Source of the DNA: Pigmentiphaga sp. NML030171
GTDB taxonomy: Bacteria > Pseudomonadota > Gammaproteobacteria > Burkholderiales > Burkholderiaceae_B
Direction: 5' to 3'
Assembly (NCBI RefSeq): GCF_002188635.1
Contig: NZ_NINX01000024.1
Coordinates: 1 to 64,000, forward strand
Length of the DNA stretch: 64,000 bases
Shown here: one piece after another, positions 21,189 through 31,986 of the stretch
How the letters are laid out: the number at the start of each line of letters is the position of its first letter
Numbering within the stretch: position 1 is the stretch's first letter
Notes under the pieces: generated by a model
The model's database searches: none
What the model saw: only the letters and a program-made list of their open reading frames with translations
Told to the model about the DNA's origin: nothing
Position numbers and translations under genes: made by a program

Positions 21189-22538
21189 ATGAGCATTCCC
21201 GCCCAGGACCTCTCCCCCTTCGCCGCGCGCCGCCGCCGCGTGCTGGACGTCATGCGCGCCCGAGGCGGCGGCATCGCGATCCTGCCCACCTCGCGCGAGC
21301 TCGTCCGCAACCGCGACGCCGAATTCCCGTTCCGCTTCGACAGCGATTTCTTCTACCTGACCGGCTTTCCCGAACCCGAGGCCTGGCTGGTCCTGATCGC
21401 GGGTGCGCAAGACCGCAGCATCCTGTTCTGCCGCAGCAAGAACCTGGAACGCGAGATCTGGGACGGCTACCGGGTCGGCCCGGACGCGGCCGCCGAGCAG
21501 TTCGGCTTCGACCGCGCGCTGCCGGTCGAGGCGCTGGCCGACGAACTGCCCAAGCTCATCGCCGACCAGCCCGCGCTGTTCGTGCCCATGGGCAGCGACC
21601 GCCTGTTCGACACCCACCTGCGCGGATGGCTGGAGCGGGTGCGCGCCATGGGCCGGTCCGGCGCCACCGCGCCCGCCAGCAGCTACGACCTGCGGGCCAT
21701 CCTGGCGGAAATGCGCCTGGTCAAGGACGCCTTCGAGATCGAAACCATGCGCCGGGCCGGCGCCATTTCCGCAGGCGCCCACGTGCGCGCCATGCGAGCG
21801 TCGCGCCCGGGCCTGCGCGAATACGAGATCGAGGCCGAACTGCTGCACGAATTCCGCCGCCACGGCTCGCAGTCGGTCGCCTACAACTCCATCGTCGCCA
21901 CCGGCCACAACGCCTGCGTGCTGCACTACCGCGCCGGCGACGCCGAGCTCAAGGACGGCGACCTGCTGCTGATCGACGCCGGCTGCGAACTGGATGGCTA
22001 TGCGTCGGACATCACCCGTACCTTCCCCGTCAACGGCCGCTTCAGCGGACCGCAGCGCGCGCTGTACGACCTGGTGCAGGAAGCGCAGAACGCTGCCGCC
22101 GCCCTGACCCGTCCCGGCGCGCGCTGGAACGAGGGCCACGACGCGGCGGTCCGCGTGCTGGCCCAGGGCATGATCGACGAGGGCCTGCTGACCGGCACGC
22201 TGGACGGCGTACTGGAATCCCAGCAGTACACCCGCTTCTACATGCACCGTACCGGCCACTGGCTGGGCATGGACGTGCACGACGTGGGCGACTACCGCGA
22301 ACCGGGCGCGGCGGCGTCCGCGGACGAGCCCCGCCCATGGCGCGAGCTGCGGCCGGGCATGGTGCTCACCATCGAGCCGGGCATCTACGTCCGCCCCGCG
22401 GCCGACGTGCCCGAGCGGTTCTGGGACATCGGCATCCGCATCGAGGACGATGCCGTCGTGACCGAATCCGGCTGCGAACTGATCACCCGCGGCGTCCCCG
22501 TTGCCGCCGACGAGATCGAAGCCCTGATGCGGGGCTGA
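21189..22538 (+). CDS. pepP: Xaa-Pro aminopeptidase P
   Basis: A 449-aa M24B metallopeptidase that removes an N-terminal residue preceding proline. It has an N-terminal AMP_N domain (FAARRRRVLDVMRARG to about residue 135) and a pita-bread C-terminal domain. All five metal ligands are recognisable: two Asp in LLIDAGCELDGYASDITR, His in HWLGMDVHDVG, Glu in LTIEPGIYV and Glu in GIRIEDDAVVT. It ends 7 bp before ubiH, the same pepP-ubiH order found in E. coli and many proteobacteria. The intact metal site contrasts with the M24-fold protein at 41842-42990. Confidence 0.96.
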   Translation: MSIPAQDLSPFAARRRRVLDVMRARGGGIAILPTSRELVRNRDAEFPFRFDSDFFYLTGFPEPEAWLVLIAGAQDRSILFCRSKNLEREIWDGYRVGPDAAAEQFGFDRALPVEALADELPKLIADQPALFVPMGSDRLFDTHLRGWLERVRAMGRSGATAPASSYDLRAILAEMRLVKDAFEIETMRRAGAISAGAHVRAMRASRPGLREYEIEAELLHEFRRHGSQSVAYNSIVATGHNACVLHYRAGDAELKDGDLLLIDAGCELDGYASDITRTFPVNGRFSGPQRALYDLVQEAQNAAAALTRPGARWNEGHDAAVRVLAQGMIDEGLLTGTLDGVLESQQYTRFYMHRTGHWLGMDVHDVGDYREPGAAASADEPRPWRELRPGMVLTIEPGIYVRPAADVPERFWDIGIRIEDDAVVTESGCELITRGVPVAADEIEALMRG

Positions 22539-22545
22539 AGCGGGC

Positions 22546-23733
22546 ATGCAAGCGGACGTCACCATCCTGGGCGGCGGCCCGGTCGGGGCCACGCTGGCGC
22601 TGCTCCTGGCCCGGGCGACCTCCCGGCCCGAGCGCATCGTGCTGTGCCGGCCCCGGCGCCCCGCGGTCGTCTCCGCCGACACGACGGCCGACCCGCGCTC
22701 GATGGCGCTCAACCATGGCAGCCGGGTGCTGCTGGCGTCGCTGGGCGCCTGGCCGGCCGGCGGCGCCGACATCCTGCACGTCCACGTCTCGCAGAAGGGC
22801 CGCCTGGGCCGCACCCACATCTCGCACGCCGATTTCGGCGTGCCGGCGCTGGGCACGGTGGTGCCCTATCCGGGCATCGTCGAAGCCCTGGACGCCGCGC
22901 TGGCGCTGTCGGGCATCACCATCCGCGCGGGCGAGCCTGCCGCCATCCTGCGCCAGGAGGGCGACGCCGCGGTGGTCGGCCAGGACGGCCAGGACGGCCA
23001 GGAATGGACCACCCGGGCCTGCGTCCACGCCGAAGGGGGTACCTTCGACCACCAGGCCCGCAACGACCTGCACCGCGACTACGGCCAGCATGCCGTGCTG
23101 GCCATCGTCCGCGCCAGCCGCCCGCGCCCGGGCTGGGCCTGGGAACGCTTCACCACCGAGGGCCCGCTGGCGCTGCTGCCCTACCCCGCCGGCCCCGCCC
23201 ACGACACCGGCCGCTACGCGCTGGTCTGGTGCTGCCGCCCCGGCCATACCGAGCGCCTGGCGGCCCTGGACGACGGCGCCTTCGCCGACGCCCTGGGCCG
23301 GACCTTCGGCACCCGGCTGGGCGGCTTCGCCGCCGCCGGCCCGCGCCACCGCTATCCCTTGGGCATCAATCTGCGCCGCCACGTGGTCGATGGCGTCACC
23401 GTGGCCATCGGCAACGCCGCCCAGACCCTGCACCCGGTGGCCGGCCAGGGCATGAACCTCGGCCTGCGCGATGCCGCCCGGCTGGCCGAAAGCCTCGCGC
23501 CCCTGCTGCGCGACCCGTCCGCCCGCGCGGCGCCGCTGCTGTCGGCCTATGCCCGCGCCCGTGGAGCCGACCGCTGGCTGACCAGCGGCCTGACCGATTT
23601 CATGCCGCGCATCTTCGCGACCGGCCTGGCACCGGTCGAGCATGCCTGCGGCCTGGCCTTGCTGGGCCTGGACGTGTCGCGCACCCTGCGCGGGCCGCTG
23701 GCGCGACAATTGATGGAAGGGCTGCGGGCCTGA
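22546..23733 (+). CDS. ubiH: UbiH-family FAD-dependent ubiquinone-biosynthesis hydroxylase
   Basis: A 395-aa flavin monooxygenase of the UbiH/UbiF/Coq6 group, which hydroxylates the aromatic ring of ubiquinone precursors in the cytosolic Ubi complex. The N-terminal dinucleotide-binding motif is TILGGGPVGATLALLLAR. The C-terminal GD motif is AIGNAAQTLHPVAGQGMNLG, with the family-specific HPVAGQGMNLGLRD. The position directly behind pepP supports UbiH. The exact ring position cannot be fixed because betaproteobacteria distribute the three hydroxylations among different homologues. Confidence 0.92.
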   Translation: MQADVTILGGGPVGATLALLLARATSRPERIVLCRPRRPAVVSADTTADPRSMALNHGSRVLLASLGAWPAGGADILHVHVSQKGRLGRTHISHADFGVPALGTVVPYPGIVEALDAALALSGITIRAGEPAAILRQEGDAAVVGQDGQDGQEWTTRACVHAEGGTFDHQARNDLHRDYGQHAVLAIVRASRPRPGWAWERFTTEGPLALLPYPAGPAHDTGRYALVWCCRPGHTERLAALDDGAFADALGRTFGTRLGGFAAAGPRHRYPLGINLRRHVVDGVTVAIGNAAQTLHPVAGQGMNLGLRDAARLAESLAPLLRDPSARAAPLLSAYARARGADRWLTSGLTDFMPRIFATGLAPVEHACGLALLGLDVSRTLRGPLARQLMEGLRA

Positions 23734-23833
23734 TCGCCGCGGCGCCCCGACAGCGGTACAATCCCCGCCTTCCTCGGACATTTTTGCCCACGCGCCGCAA
23801 CCCCCATGAATGGGGCTGACGGCGCATCCAGCC

Positions 23834-24832
23834 ATGCGCATCGGCCCCTACGACCTTCCGAACAACGTTTTCGTCGCTCCCATGGCCGGCGTGACGGACC
23901 GTCCGTTCCGCCAGTTGTGCAAGCGGCTGGGTGCCGGCCACGCCGTGTCCGAGATGGCCGCCAGCAACCCGCGCCTGTGGAACAGCGTCAAGACTTCGCG
24001 CCGCCTGGACCACGAGGGCGAAAGCGACCCCATCGCCGTGCAGATCGCCGGCAGCGATCCCGGGATGATGGCGCAGGCCGCCGTCTTCAACGTCGGCAAG
24101 GGTGCCCGCATCATCGACATCAACATGGGCTGTCCGGCCAAGAAGGTCTGCAACGTGGCCGCCGGCTCGGCCCTGCTGCGCGACGAGGATCTGGTCGCGC
24201 GCATCCTGGAAGCCGTCGTGCGCGCCTGCGAGCCGCTGGGCGTGCCCGTCACGCTCAAGACCCGCACCGGCTGGCGCCGGGCCGACCGCAACGTGCTGCG
24301 CGTGGCGCGGCGCGCGCAGGACATCGGCATCGCGGCCCTTGCCCTGCACGGCCGCACCCGCGAGGACCTGTACATGGGCGAGGCGGAGTACGAGACCATC
24401 GCCGCGGTCAAGGCCGAGCTCGCCATTCCCGTCATCGCCAATGGCGACATCGACTCTCCCGAGAAGGCGCGCAGCGTGCTGGAGGCCACCGGCGCCGACG
24501 CCGTCATGATCGGCCGGGCGGCCCAGGGCCGGCCCTGGCTGTTCCGGGAAATCGACCACTACCTGCGCACCGGAACCCGCCTGCCCGCTCCCACGCAGTC
24601 GGAGATGCGCGAACTGCTGCTGCAGCACCTGGACGACCACTACCGTTTCTACGGCGAGTACACGGGCGTGCGGACCGCGCGCAAGCATATCGGCTGGTAT
24701 CTGGGCTCGCTGCCGGGAGGGCCGCAGTTCTGTGCGCAGCTGAATTTGATAGAAAACACGCGCGACCAATGGCAGGCGGTGGCCGACTGGTTCGATCGCC
24801 CCGCAACGCCAGCCTCGCGGCTGGCCGCCTAG
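23834..24832 (+). CDS. dusB: tRNA-dihydrouridine synthase B
   Basis: An FMN/NADPH-dependent enzyme (332 aa) that reduces specific uridines in the tRNA D-loop. The opening RIGPYDLPNNVFVAPMAGVT and the catalytic cysteine Cys100 in INMGCPAKKVCN are diagnostic. The C-terminal GADAVMIGRAAQGRPWLF binds FMN phosphate. The ATG at 23834 was preferred to one eight codons upstream because the family begins at MRIGP. It is followed 23 bp later by fis; dusB-fis is the classical operon, suggesting growth-rate-linked transcription. A TACAAT box at 23757-23762 is a possible -10 element. Confidence 0.97.
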   Translation: MRIGPYDLPNNVFVAPMAGVTDRPFRQLCKRLGAGHAVSEMAASNPRLWNSVKTSRRLDHEGESDPIAVQIAGSDPGMMAQAAVFNVGKGARIIDINMGCPAKKVCNVAAGSALLRDEDLVARILEAVVRACEPLGVPVTLKTRTGWRRADRNVLRVARRAQDIGIAALALHGRTREDLYMGEAEYETIAAVKAELAIPVIANGDIDSPEKARSVLEATGADAVMIGRAAQGRPWLFREIDHYLRTGTRLPAPTQSEMRELLLQHLDDHYRFYGEYTGVRTARKHIGWYLGSLPGGPQFCAQLNLIENTRDQWQAVADWFDRPATPASRLAA

Positions 24833-24855
24833 GCCGCGCATCAAGGAAACAACCA

Positions 24856-25092
24856 ATGAAAGAACATACGCTTGAAGAGTGCGTACGCCACACCCTGGAC
24901 CGCTACTTCAAGGATCTCGAAGGCGAGACGACCAGCGGCATCTGGGACATGGTGCTGACGGCCGTCGAGCGTCCCATGCTGGAGGTCGTGCTGGAGAAGG
25001 CCGACCGCAACCAGTCGCGCGCCGCCGAGATGCTGGGCATCAACCGCAACACCCTGCGCAAGAAGCTCGACCACTACCAGATCAAGGTCTGA
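24856..25092 (+). CDS. fis: Nucleoid-associated protein Fis
   Basis: Fis (78 aa) is a small DNA-bending protein that shapes the nucleoid and activates rRNA and other growth genes. The C-terminal helix-turn-helix is [20 protein letters not shown], which is near-identical to the family consensus. The N-terminal ~35 residues form the dimer core. It is slightly shorter than the 98-aa E. coli protein, as is usual for betaproteobacteria, which lack the N-terminal beta-hairpin arm. It is transcribed with dusB upstream and probably read through into purH. Confidence 0.97.
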   Translation: MKEHTLEECVRHTLDRYFKDLEGETTSGIWDMVLTAVERPMLEVVLEKADRNQSRAAEMLGINRNTLRKKLDHYQIKV

Positions 25093-25153
25093 CGCGGCCC
25101 CCTCATCCCCATTGTCCCGTGCCGGCCCTGGCACGCCATTCTGCCCCACACTC

Positions 25154-26740
25154 ATGAAAATCGAACGCGCGCTTCTTTCCGTTTCCGACAAATCCGGCAT
25201 CGTCGACTTCGCCAGGGCCTTGCACGACCGCGGCGTGCAACTGCTGTCCACCGGCGGCACGGCCAAGCTGCTGGCCCAGGCCGGCCTGCCCGTGCAGGAA
25301 GTTTCCGACTACACCGGTTTTCCCGAGATGATGGACGGCCGCGTCAAGACGCTGCATCCGAAGATCCACGGCGGCCTGCTGGCCCGCCGCGACGCCCAGG
25401 CGCACCTGGACGCCATCGCCAGCCACGGCATCGGCCGCATCGACCTGCTGGTGGTGAACCTCTATCCCTTCCGCGAGACCGTCGCCAAGCCCGGCTGCAC
25501 CTTCGCCGACGCCGTCGAGAACATCGACATCGGCGGACCGGCCATGCTGCGCGCGGCGGCCAAGAACCATGGCACCGAAGCCGGCGGCGTCACGGTCGTC
25601 ATCGATCCGGCCGACTATGCCCAGGTGCTCGAGGAAATGGACGCCACCGGCGCGACCTCCTACGCCCTGCGCCTGAACCTGGCCAAGAAGGTGTTCGCCC
25701 ATACCGCCTCGTACGACGGCGCGATCGCCAACTACCTGACCAGCCTGACCGACGCGCCGGCCCAGGAGGCCGTGCCCGTGCGCGAGGCCTACCCCGAGAT
25801 CCTGAGCTTCCAGGCCACCAAGAGCCAAGCCATGCGCTACGGCGAGAACCCGCACCAGTCCGCGGCCTTCTATCGCGACACCGCGCCGGCCGCCGGCCTG
25901 CTGGCCAACTACCGCCAGCTGCAGGGCAAGGAACTGTCCTACAACAACATCGCCGACGCCGACGCCGCATGGGAATGCGTACGCACCTTCGATGCGCCGG
26001 CCTGCGTCATCGTCAAGCACGCCAATCCTTGCGGCGTGGCGGTATCCACCGACGCGCTCCACGCCTACCAGCAGGCGTTCAAGACCGACCCCACGTCCGC
26101 CTTCGGCGGCATCATCGCCTTCAACCGTCCGGTGGACGCCGCCACCGCGCAGGCGGTCAGCAAGCAGTTCGTCGAAGTGCTGCTCGCCCCCGCCTACGAG
26201 GCCGGCGCGCTGGAGATCTTCGCCGCCAAGCAGAACGTGCGCCTGCTCGAGATCCCGATGGGCGACGGCGTGAACGCTTTCGACGTCAAGCGCGTGGGCG
26301 GCGGCTGGCTGGTGCAGCAGCCCGATTCGTTCAACGTCGCGCGCGACCAGCTCAAGGTCGTCACCAAGGTCGCGCCCACCGAAGCCCAGATGGACGACCT
26401 GCTGTTCGCCTGGAAGGTGGCCAAGTTCGTCAAGTCCAACGCCATCGTGTTCGTGGGCGGCGGCATGACGCTGGGCGTGGGCGCCGGCCAGATGAGCCGC
26501 GTCGATTCCGCCCGCATCGCGTCGATCAAGGCCGAGAACGCCGGCCTGTCGCTCAAGGGATCGGCCGTGGCTTCCGATGCCTTCTTCCCGTTCCGCGACG
26601 GCCTGGACGTGGTCGTGGACGCGGGCGCGAGCTGCGTCATCCAGCCCGGCGGCAGCATGCGGGACGCGGAAGTCATCGCGGCGGCCGACGAACGCGGCAT
26701 CGCGATGGTGCTGACGGGCACCCGCCACTTCCGCCATTGA
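25154..26740 (+). CDS. purH: Bifunctional AICAR formyltransferase / IMP cyclohydrolase
   Basis: A 528-aa enzyme for the last two steps of de novo IMP synthesis. The N-terminal methylglyoxal-synthase-like cyclohydrolase domain (about 1-150) starts [18 protein letters not shown]. It carries [13 protein letters not shown] and [20 protein letters not shown]. The formyltransferase domain follows, with [44 protein letters not shown] and the C-terminal [11 protein letters not shown]. The start at 25154 is the conserved M[11 protein letters not shown] position. Length is typical. Confidence 0.98.
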   Translation: MKIERALLSVSDKSGIVDFARALHDRGVQLLSTGGTAKLLAQAGLPVQEVSDYTGFPEMMDGRVKTLHPKIHGGLLARRDAQAHLDAIASHGIGRIDLLVVNLYPFRETVAKPGCTFADAVENIDIGGPAMLRAAAKNHGTEAGGVTVVIDPADYAQVLEEMDATGATSYALRLNLAKKVFAHTASYDGAIANYLTSLTDAPAQEAVPVREAYPEILSFQATKSQAMRYGENPHQSAAFYRDTAPAAGLLANYRQLQGKELSYNNIADADAAWECVRTFDAPACVIVKHANPCGVAVSTDALHAYQQAFKTDPTSAFGGIIAFNRPVDAATAQAVSKQFVEVLLAPAYEAGALEIFAAKQNVRLLEIPMGDGVNAFDVKRVGGGWLVQQPDSFNVARDQLKVVTKVAPTEAQMDDLLFAWKVAKFVKSNAIVFVGGGMTLGVGAGQMSRVDSARIASIKAENAGLSLKGSAVASDAFFPFRDGLDVVVDAGASCVIQPGGSMRDAEVIAAADERGIAMVLTGTRHFRH

Positions 26741-26922
26741 AAATGCCCCCCCCCTACGCGCTTACGCGCGCCCGGCATGGTGAGCCCCCAGCCGCTACGC
26801 GACAGCCCCCCGAGGGGGCCGGGACCCGCCTTGGGGCGGCCCGGCGCCGGGTCCCGGGGGCGGCGCTGGCGGACCGGCGGAGCCGGATCCGCGGCGCCCT
26901 GGTTATGGGGTAGGCTGACGTT
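26741..26922. repeat. Intergenic GC-rich palindromic module (dispersed family, copy 3)
   Basis: The purH-ruvC gap is composed almost entirely of palindromic blocks. They are a C-run with TACGCGCTTACGCGCG, GCCCCCAGCCGCTACGCGAC then CCCCCCGAGGGGGC, a GGGACCCGCC..GGCGCCGGGTCCC stem, and GGCGGACCGGCGGAGCCGG followed by ATCCGCGGCGCCC. The last block is the outer module of the 60.5-kb tandem array. No gene or clear promoter is visible except the ruvC ribosome binding region. Confidence 0.7.
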
Positions 26923-27471
26923 ATGCGTATTCTGGGGGTGGATCCGGGATTGCGGCGTACGGGGTTCGGCGTGATCGAATCGGAGGGGCCGCGGCTGCGC
27001 TATGTCGCCAGCGGGACCATCGTGGTGCCCGCCGACGACGACCTGTCGGCGCGGCTCAAGATCATCCTGGACAACCTGCGGCAGGTCGTGCGCGACACCG
27101 CGCCCGACTTCGCCGCCGTCGAGAAGGTGTTCGTCAACACCAACCCCGCCTCGACGCTGCTGCTGGGCCAGGCGCGCGGCGCGGCGCTGTGCGCGCTGGC
27201 CGACACCGGGCTGCCGGTGCACGAATACACCGCGCTGCAGATCAAGAAATCGGTGGTGGGCACCGGGCGGGCCGCCAAGACCCAGGTACAGTCCATGGTG
27301 CAGCACCTGCTGTCGCTGGACGGCGCCCCCGCGGCCGATGCCGCCGACGCGCTGGCCTGCGCTATCTGCCATGCGCACATCTCCCCCCTGGCCGACCGCC
27401 TGCGGGAGCATGGCAGCCATCCCGCCTTCGCCCGCCGCGGCACCCGGCTGCGGGCCGGAAGATTAGTATGA
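26923..27471 (+). CDS. ruvC: Crossover junction endodeoxyribonuclease RuvC
   Basis: The Holliday-junction resolvase (182 aa) cuts four-way junctions symmetrically with RuvAB. The RNase H-like fold begins [15 protein letters not shown]. The four acidic catalytic residues appear as Asp7, Glu67 (AAVEKVF), Asp139 and Asp142 ([12 protein letters not shown]). The conserved MLLGQARG-type segment is [11 protein letters not shown]. It is 30 bp upstream of ruvA; a GST gene separates ruvA from ruvB. Confidence 0.97.
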   Translation: MRILGVDPGLRRTGFGVIESEGPRLRYVASGTIVVPADDDLSARLKIILDNLRQVVRDTAPDFAAVEKVFVNTNPASTLLLGQARGAALCALADTGLPVHEYTALQIKKSVVGTGRAAKTQVQSMVQHLLSLDGAPAADAADALACAICHAHISPLADRLREHGSHPAFARRGTRLRAGRLV

Positions 27472-27501
27472 CGCGCGACGACAAGTCGCCAAGGTGAATT
27501 C

Positions 27502-28077
27502 ATGATCGGACGCCTGACCGGAACGCTGGTCGAGAAACAACCGCCCACCGTCTGCCTGGACGTGAACGGCGTGGGCTACGAGCTGGACGTGCCGATGAGC
27601 ACGCTGTATTCCCTGCCCGAGCTCGGCGCCCGGGTGACGCTGCTCACCCACCTCGCCATACGCGAGGATGCCCACGTGCTGTACGGCTTCGGCACCGCGG
27701 CCGAACGCGCCACTTTCCGCGAACTCATCAAGGTCAGCGGCGTGGGCGCCAAGATCGCGCTGGCCGTGCTGTCGGGCATGACGGTGGCCGAGCTGTCGCA
27801 GGCCGTCACCCTGCAGGAGGCTGGCCGCCTGACCCGCGTGCCGGGCATAGGAAAGAAGACGGCCGAGCGACTGCTGCTGGAACTCAAGGGCAAGCTGGGC
27901 GCCGACCTCGGCGCCGTGGCCGGCCACGCGGTGGCGGACGGACAGGCCGACATCCTCAACGCCCTGGTGGCGCTGGGCTATTCCGAACGCGAGGCCGTGG
28001 CCTCGGTGAAGAACCTGCCGGCCGGCGTGGGCGTCTCGGAAGGCATCAAGCTGGCGCTCAAGGCGCTGGCACGCTAG
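27502..28077 (+). CDS. ruvA: Holliday junction branch-migration protein RuvA
   Basis: RuvA (191 aa) is the tetrameric junction-binding subunit of the RuvAB motor. The N-terminal OB-fold opens [23 protein letters not shown] (domain about 1-62). Two helix-hairpin-helix motifs follow, with [15 protein letters not shown] and [19 protein letters not shown]. The C-terminal domain III (about 145-191, [19 protein letters not shown]) contacts RuvB. Length is normal. A GAATTC-containing 30-bp gap follows ruvC. Confidence 0.98.
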   Translation: MIGRLTGTLVEKQPPTVCLDVNGVGYELDVPMSTLYSLPELGARVTLLTHLAIREDAHVLYGFGTAAERATFRELIKVSGVGAKIALAVLSGMTVAELSQAVTLQEAGRLTRVPGIGKKTAERLLLELKGKLGADLGAVAGHAVADGQADILNALVALGYSEREAVASVKNLPAGVGVSEGIKLALKALAR

Positions 28078-28093
28078 GGCCGGCGGAGGCCGC

Positions 28094-28741
28094 ATGCTCA
28101 GGATCTGGGGACGGCGCAGCTCCTTCAATGTACAGAAGGTGCTCTGGTTCGCGGGCGAACTGGGCCTGGCCTACGAGCACATCCCCGCCGGCGGCGAGCA
28201 CGGCCTGGTCGATACGCCGGCGTTCCGGGCCCTGAACCCGCACGGCAAGGTACCGGTCATCGACGACGACGGCACCGTCGTCTGGGAATCGCACACCATC
28301 CTGCGCTACCTGGCGGCCCGCCACGGCGCCCCGGCCTTCTGGCCGGCCGACCCGGCCGAGCGCTCTCGGGCCGAACGCTGGATGGACTGGGCCCACACCG
28401 CGCTGCAACCCGCCTTCCTGAACGGCGTGTTCTGGGGCTACTACCGGACGCCCGAGCCCTTGCGCGATCTCGATGCCATCCGCGCCCGCGTCGAGGAATG
28501 CGCCGGGTATTTCCAGTTGCTGGATGCGCGACTGGCGAACCGGCCGTTTCTGGAAGGCGAACGGCTGACGCTGGCCGACATTCCCGCCGGCACGGCGCTG
28601 TACCGCTATTTCAGCCTGGACATCGCCCGGCCCGAGGTGCCCCATGTCAGGGCCTGGTACCAGCGGCTGCAGCAGCGGGCGCCCTATCGCGAGCACGTCA
28701 TGGTGCCCTTCGGCGAACTGTACGGGCGGCTGGACTACTGA
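28094..28741 (+). CDS. Glutathione S-transferase family protein
   Basis: A 215-aa cytosolic GST-fold protein. The N-terminal thioredoxin-like domain begins LRIWGRRSSFNVQKVLWFAGELG. It contains NPHGKVPVIDDDGTVVWESHTILRYL, with the cis-proline VP and the glutathione-contacting ES pair. The all-helical C-terminal domain carries LTLADIPAGTALYRY, the N-capping-box region. The serine pair near residue 7-8 suggests a Ser-type (theta/Nu-like) active site. It sits inside the ruv cluster, 16 bp after ruvA and 70 bp before ruvB; the insertion has no known link to junction processing. Substrate unknown. Confidence 0.92.
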   Translation: MLRIWGRRSSFNVQKVLWFAGELGLAYEHIPAGGEHGLVDTPAFRALNPHGKVPVIDDDGTVVWESHTILRYLAARHGAPAFWPADPAERSRAERWMDWAHTALQPAFLNGVFWGYYRTPEPLRDLDAIRARVEECAGYFQLLDARLANRPFLEGERLTLADIPAGTALYRYFSLDIARPEVPHVRAWYQRLQQRAPYREHVMVPFGELYGRLDY

Positions 28742-28811
28742 ACCGGCGGCGCCCTCCGCAGGCCGGCGCGGAACGGGCTAACATACCAGCAGTTCAAGGC
28801 AGAATACCTCC

Positions 28812-29882
28812 ATGGCGATCCAGCCCGACAAGCTTTCCATCCGAGACGACGCCCCCGACATGCGGGTGATCTCTCCGCGCGCCTCGTCTCCCAACGAAGA
28901 GGCCATCGAACGCGCGCTGCGCCCCAAGGCGCTCGACGAATACGTCGGCCAGCGCCGCATCCGCGAACAGCTCGAGATCTTCATCGCCGCCGCGCGCAAC
29001 CGCCAGGAGTCGCTGGACCACGTCCTGCTGTTCGGCCCGCCGGGCCTGGGCAAGACCACGCTGGCCCACATCGTCGCGCGCGAGATGGGCGTCCAGCTGC
29101 GCCAGACCTCGGGCCCGGTGCTGGAGCGGCCGGGCGACCTCGCGGCGCTGCTGACCAACCTGGAACGCAACGACGTCCTGTTCATCGACGAGATCCATCG
29201 CCTGTCGCCGGTAGTCGAGGAAATCCTCTACCCCGCGCTCGAGGACTTCCAGATCGACATCCTGATCGGCGAAGGTCCCGCCGCCCGCAGCGTCAAGCTG
29301 GACCTGCAACCCTTCACGCTGGTCGGCGCCACCACCCGCGCGGGCATGCTGACCAATCCGCTGCGGGATCGCTTCGGCATCATCGCCCGGCTGGAGTTCT
29401 ATACCGCCGACGAACTGTCCTCCATCGTGACCCGCAGCGCCGGCCTGCTCAACGCCGCCATCGCCGAGGACGGCGCCCGCGAGATCGCGCGCCGTTCGCG
29501 CGGCACGCCCCGCATCGCCAACCGGCTGCTGCGCCGGGTGCGCGACTACGCCGAGGTCAAGGCCGGCGGCCGCATCACCGGCGAAGTCGCCCACGCCGCC
29601 CTGTCCATGCTGGACGTCGACCCGGCCGGCCTGGACATCATGGACCGCAAGTTGCTGGAAGCGATCGTCTACAAGTTCGACGGCGGCCCCGTCGGCCTGG
29701 ACAGCCTGTCCGCGGCCATCGGCGAGGAACGCGACACCATCGAGGACGTGATCGAGCCCTACCTGATCCAGCATGGCTACGTCCAACGCACCCCGCGCGG
29801 CCGCATCGCCACCCAGGGCACCTACCGCCACCTGGGCCTGACCCCGCCCGCGCAAACCGGTGGCGATCTGTTCTCCAGTTGA
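28812..29882 (+). CDS. ruvB: Holliday junction branch-migration helicase RuvB
   Basis: RuvB (356 aa) is the AAA+ motor that pumps DNA through RuvA-bound junctions. Walker A is GPPGLGKT (75-82) and Walker B is LFIDEIHRL with Asp126-Glu127. Sensor I is GATTRAGML and the arginine-finger region is NPLRDRFGI. The C-terminal winged helix ends in [15 protein letters not shown]. Length matches the family. No other gene follows in the transcript; repeat-rich DNA follows for nearly 490 bp. Confidence 0.98.
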   Translation: MAIQPDKLSIRDDAPDMRVISPRASSPNEEAIERALRPKALDEYVGQRRIREQLEIFIAAARNRQESLDHVLLFGPPGLGKTTLAHIVAREMGVQLRQTSGPVLERPGDLAALLTNLERNDVLFIDEIHRLSPVVEEILYPALEDFQIDILIGEGPAARSVKLDLQPFTLVGATTRAGMLTNPLRDRFGIIARLEFYTADELSSIVTRSAGLLNAAIAEDGAREIARRSRGTPRIANRLLRRVRDYAEVKAGGRITGEVAHAALSMLDVDPAGLDIMDRKLLEAIVYKFDGGPVGLDSLSAAIGEERDTIEDVIEPYLIQHGYVQRTPRGRIATQGTYRHLGLTPPAQTGGDLFSS

Positions 29883-29980
29883 TACGGAAATGATCAACGC
29901 AGGTCCCGGCCCCCTTGGGGGGCTGCCGCGTAGCGGCTGGGGGCTCACCCTACTGGGCGCGCGCAAGCGCGTAGGGGGTA

Positions 29981-30023
29981 CAAAAACAAAACCCGTGCCT
30001 GGGCATCCCCCAGGTCACGGGTT
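29981..30023 (-). terminator. Strong intrinsic terminator pointing away from tol operon
   Basis: The stem is AACCCGTG paired with CACGGGTT, plus CCTGGG paired with CCCAGG, around a short loop, with one bulged T. On the minus strand it is followed by TTTTGTTTTTG, a good U-tract. On the plus strand nothing U-rich follows, so it does not serve ruvB. It implies a transcript coming leftward from the 30.0-30.25 kb region. Confidence 0.65.
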
Positions 30024-30245
30024 CTACTGTGCAGGGCACAGCGACATCAAGTCGGACGAAATCATGAACGGCGTCGATGACGCAGCCATGACAGCACGAA
30101 GCGGAATCGTCCAACCATAAAAATAAAGGGTGGAAGCGTCGATAACCCGGACGGCGCCACCCACGCACCCGAAGCCGCACAGGCTTGCAATCAACGCTTC
30201 CTGGCGTCTGACGGCGCCGGCGCGCTAAAGTTTCCCGCTTTACAA
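29981..30245 (-). ncRNA. Candidate minus-strand small RNA between ruvB and ybgC
   Basis: This is inferred from an orphan minus-strand terminator with no minus-strand gene upstream of it. The 5' end is a guess: on the minus strand TTGTGC, 16 nt, TAAAGC (bases about 30232-30260) is a poor promoter match. The interval holds an 18-codon reading frame (30118-30062, minus, MVGRFRFVLSWLRHRRRS) without a good ribosome binding site. It could be a leader peptide or chance. No match to tmRNA, 6S, 4.5S or RNase P RNA was recognised. Confidence 0.3.
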
Positions 30246-30368
30246 GCCGTCACATTTGGCACAATGCCCGGATGGCGGCCGGGTGCCCAGGGCCGGCGGG
30301 TTGTTTACAATTTCGCCCCAGGGCCTCATCGGCCTCCAAGCTTGCTCGACTCATCCAAGGTTCGCCTC

Positions 30369-30806
30369 GTGCCCCAACCCGCCAGTGCAGATTTCCGGTT
30401 CCCCATCCGGGTCTACTACGAAGATACCGACGCCGGCGGCGTGGTCTACTACGCCAACTATCTCAAGTTCTTCGAACGCGCCCGCACCGAGTGGCTGCGC
30501 GCGCTGGGCGTGGAACAGCGCGCGCTGGCGGACGAAACGGGCTGCATCTTCGTCGTGCGCGGCATCGACACCCAGTACCGGCGGCCGGCCGCCCTGGATG
30601 ATTCCTTGACCATACGCAGCCAGGTCTCCCGCCTGGGCAAGGCATCGATCGATTTCCTGCAGTTTTGCGAACGCGGCGATGAACTGCTCGCAACCGGCAA
30701 GGTCCAGGTAGGATGCGTCGATCGCGCGACGCTGCGTCCGCGCGCGCTGCCGTCCGGACTCGTCCGGACGCTGGCGCCGCTGGCGGCCGGACCCGCAACC
30801 GATTAA
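30369..30806 (+). CDS. ybgC: Acyl-CoA thioesterase YbgC of the Tol-Pal operon (GTG start)
   Basis: A 145-aa hotdog-fold thioesterase acting on short-chain or acyl-ACP-linked thioesters, conventionally the first gene of tol-pal operons. The active-site segment YYEDTDAGGVVYYANYLKFF keeps the catalytic aspartate. It has Tyr where the E. coli protein has His (VVYH), a difference I believe is common in betaproteobacteria. The GTG at 30369 gives the family length; upstream in-frame codons would add an unconserved Pro-rich leader. The stop is 50 bp before tolQ. Confidence 0.93.
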   Translation: MPQPASADFRFPIRVYYEDTDAGGVVYYANYLKFFERARTEWLRALGVEQRALADETGCIFVVRGIDTQYRRPAALDDSLTIRSQVSRLGKASIDFLQFCERGDELLATGKVQVGCVDRATLRPRALPSGLVRTLAPLAAGPATD

Positions 30807-30856
30807 CCCCGACATCAACCCCCAGGCATTCTCTTTCGCCCCCCAAAGGACTCTGC

Positions 30857-31980
<1,124 letters not shown>

Positions 31981-31986
31981 TCGCCC

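Larger units (their letters stand above)
29883..30368. other. 486-bp gap: repeat module, minus-strand terminator, possible small RNA, ybgC-tol promoter region
   Basis: Bases 29900-29980 carry the palindromic repeat family (CCCCCTTGGGGGG, CCGCGTAGCGG, GCGCGCAAGCGCG). At 29981-30023 there is a strong hairpin whose U-tract runs on the minus strand. Bases 30024-30250 are non-coding by codon pattern and lower in GC. TTTACA (30239) and TACAAT (30306-30311) are weak promoter-like boxes that may serve ybgC-tolQ. No conserved protein is seen on either strand. Confidence 0.5.

Noticed and set aside
29985-30250. 6S RNA, 4.5S RNA, tmRNA or RNase P RNA in the ruvB-ybgC gap
   Set aside because: None of their conserved segments could be recognised. 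Only the orphan terminator supports a transcript.
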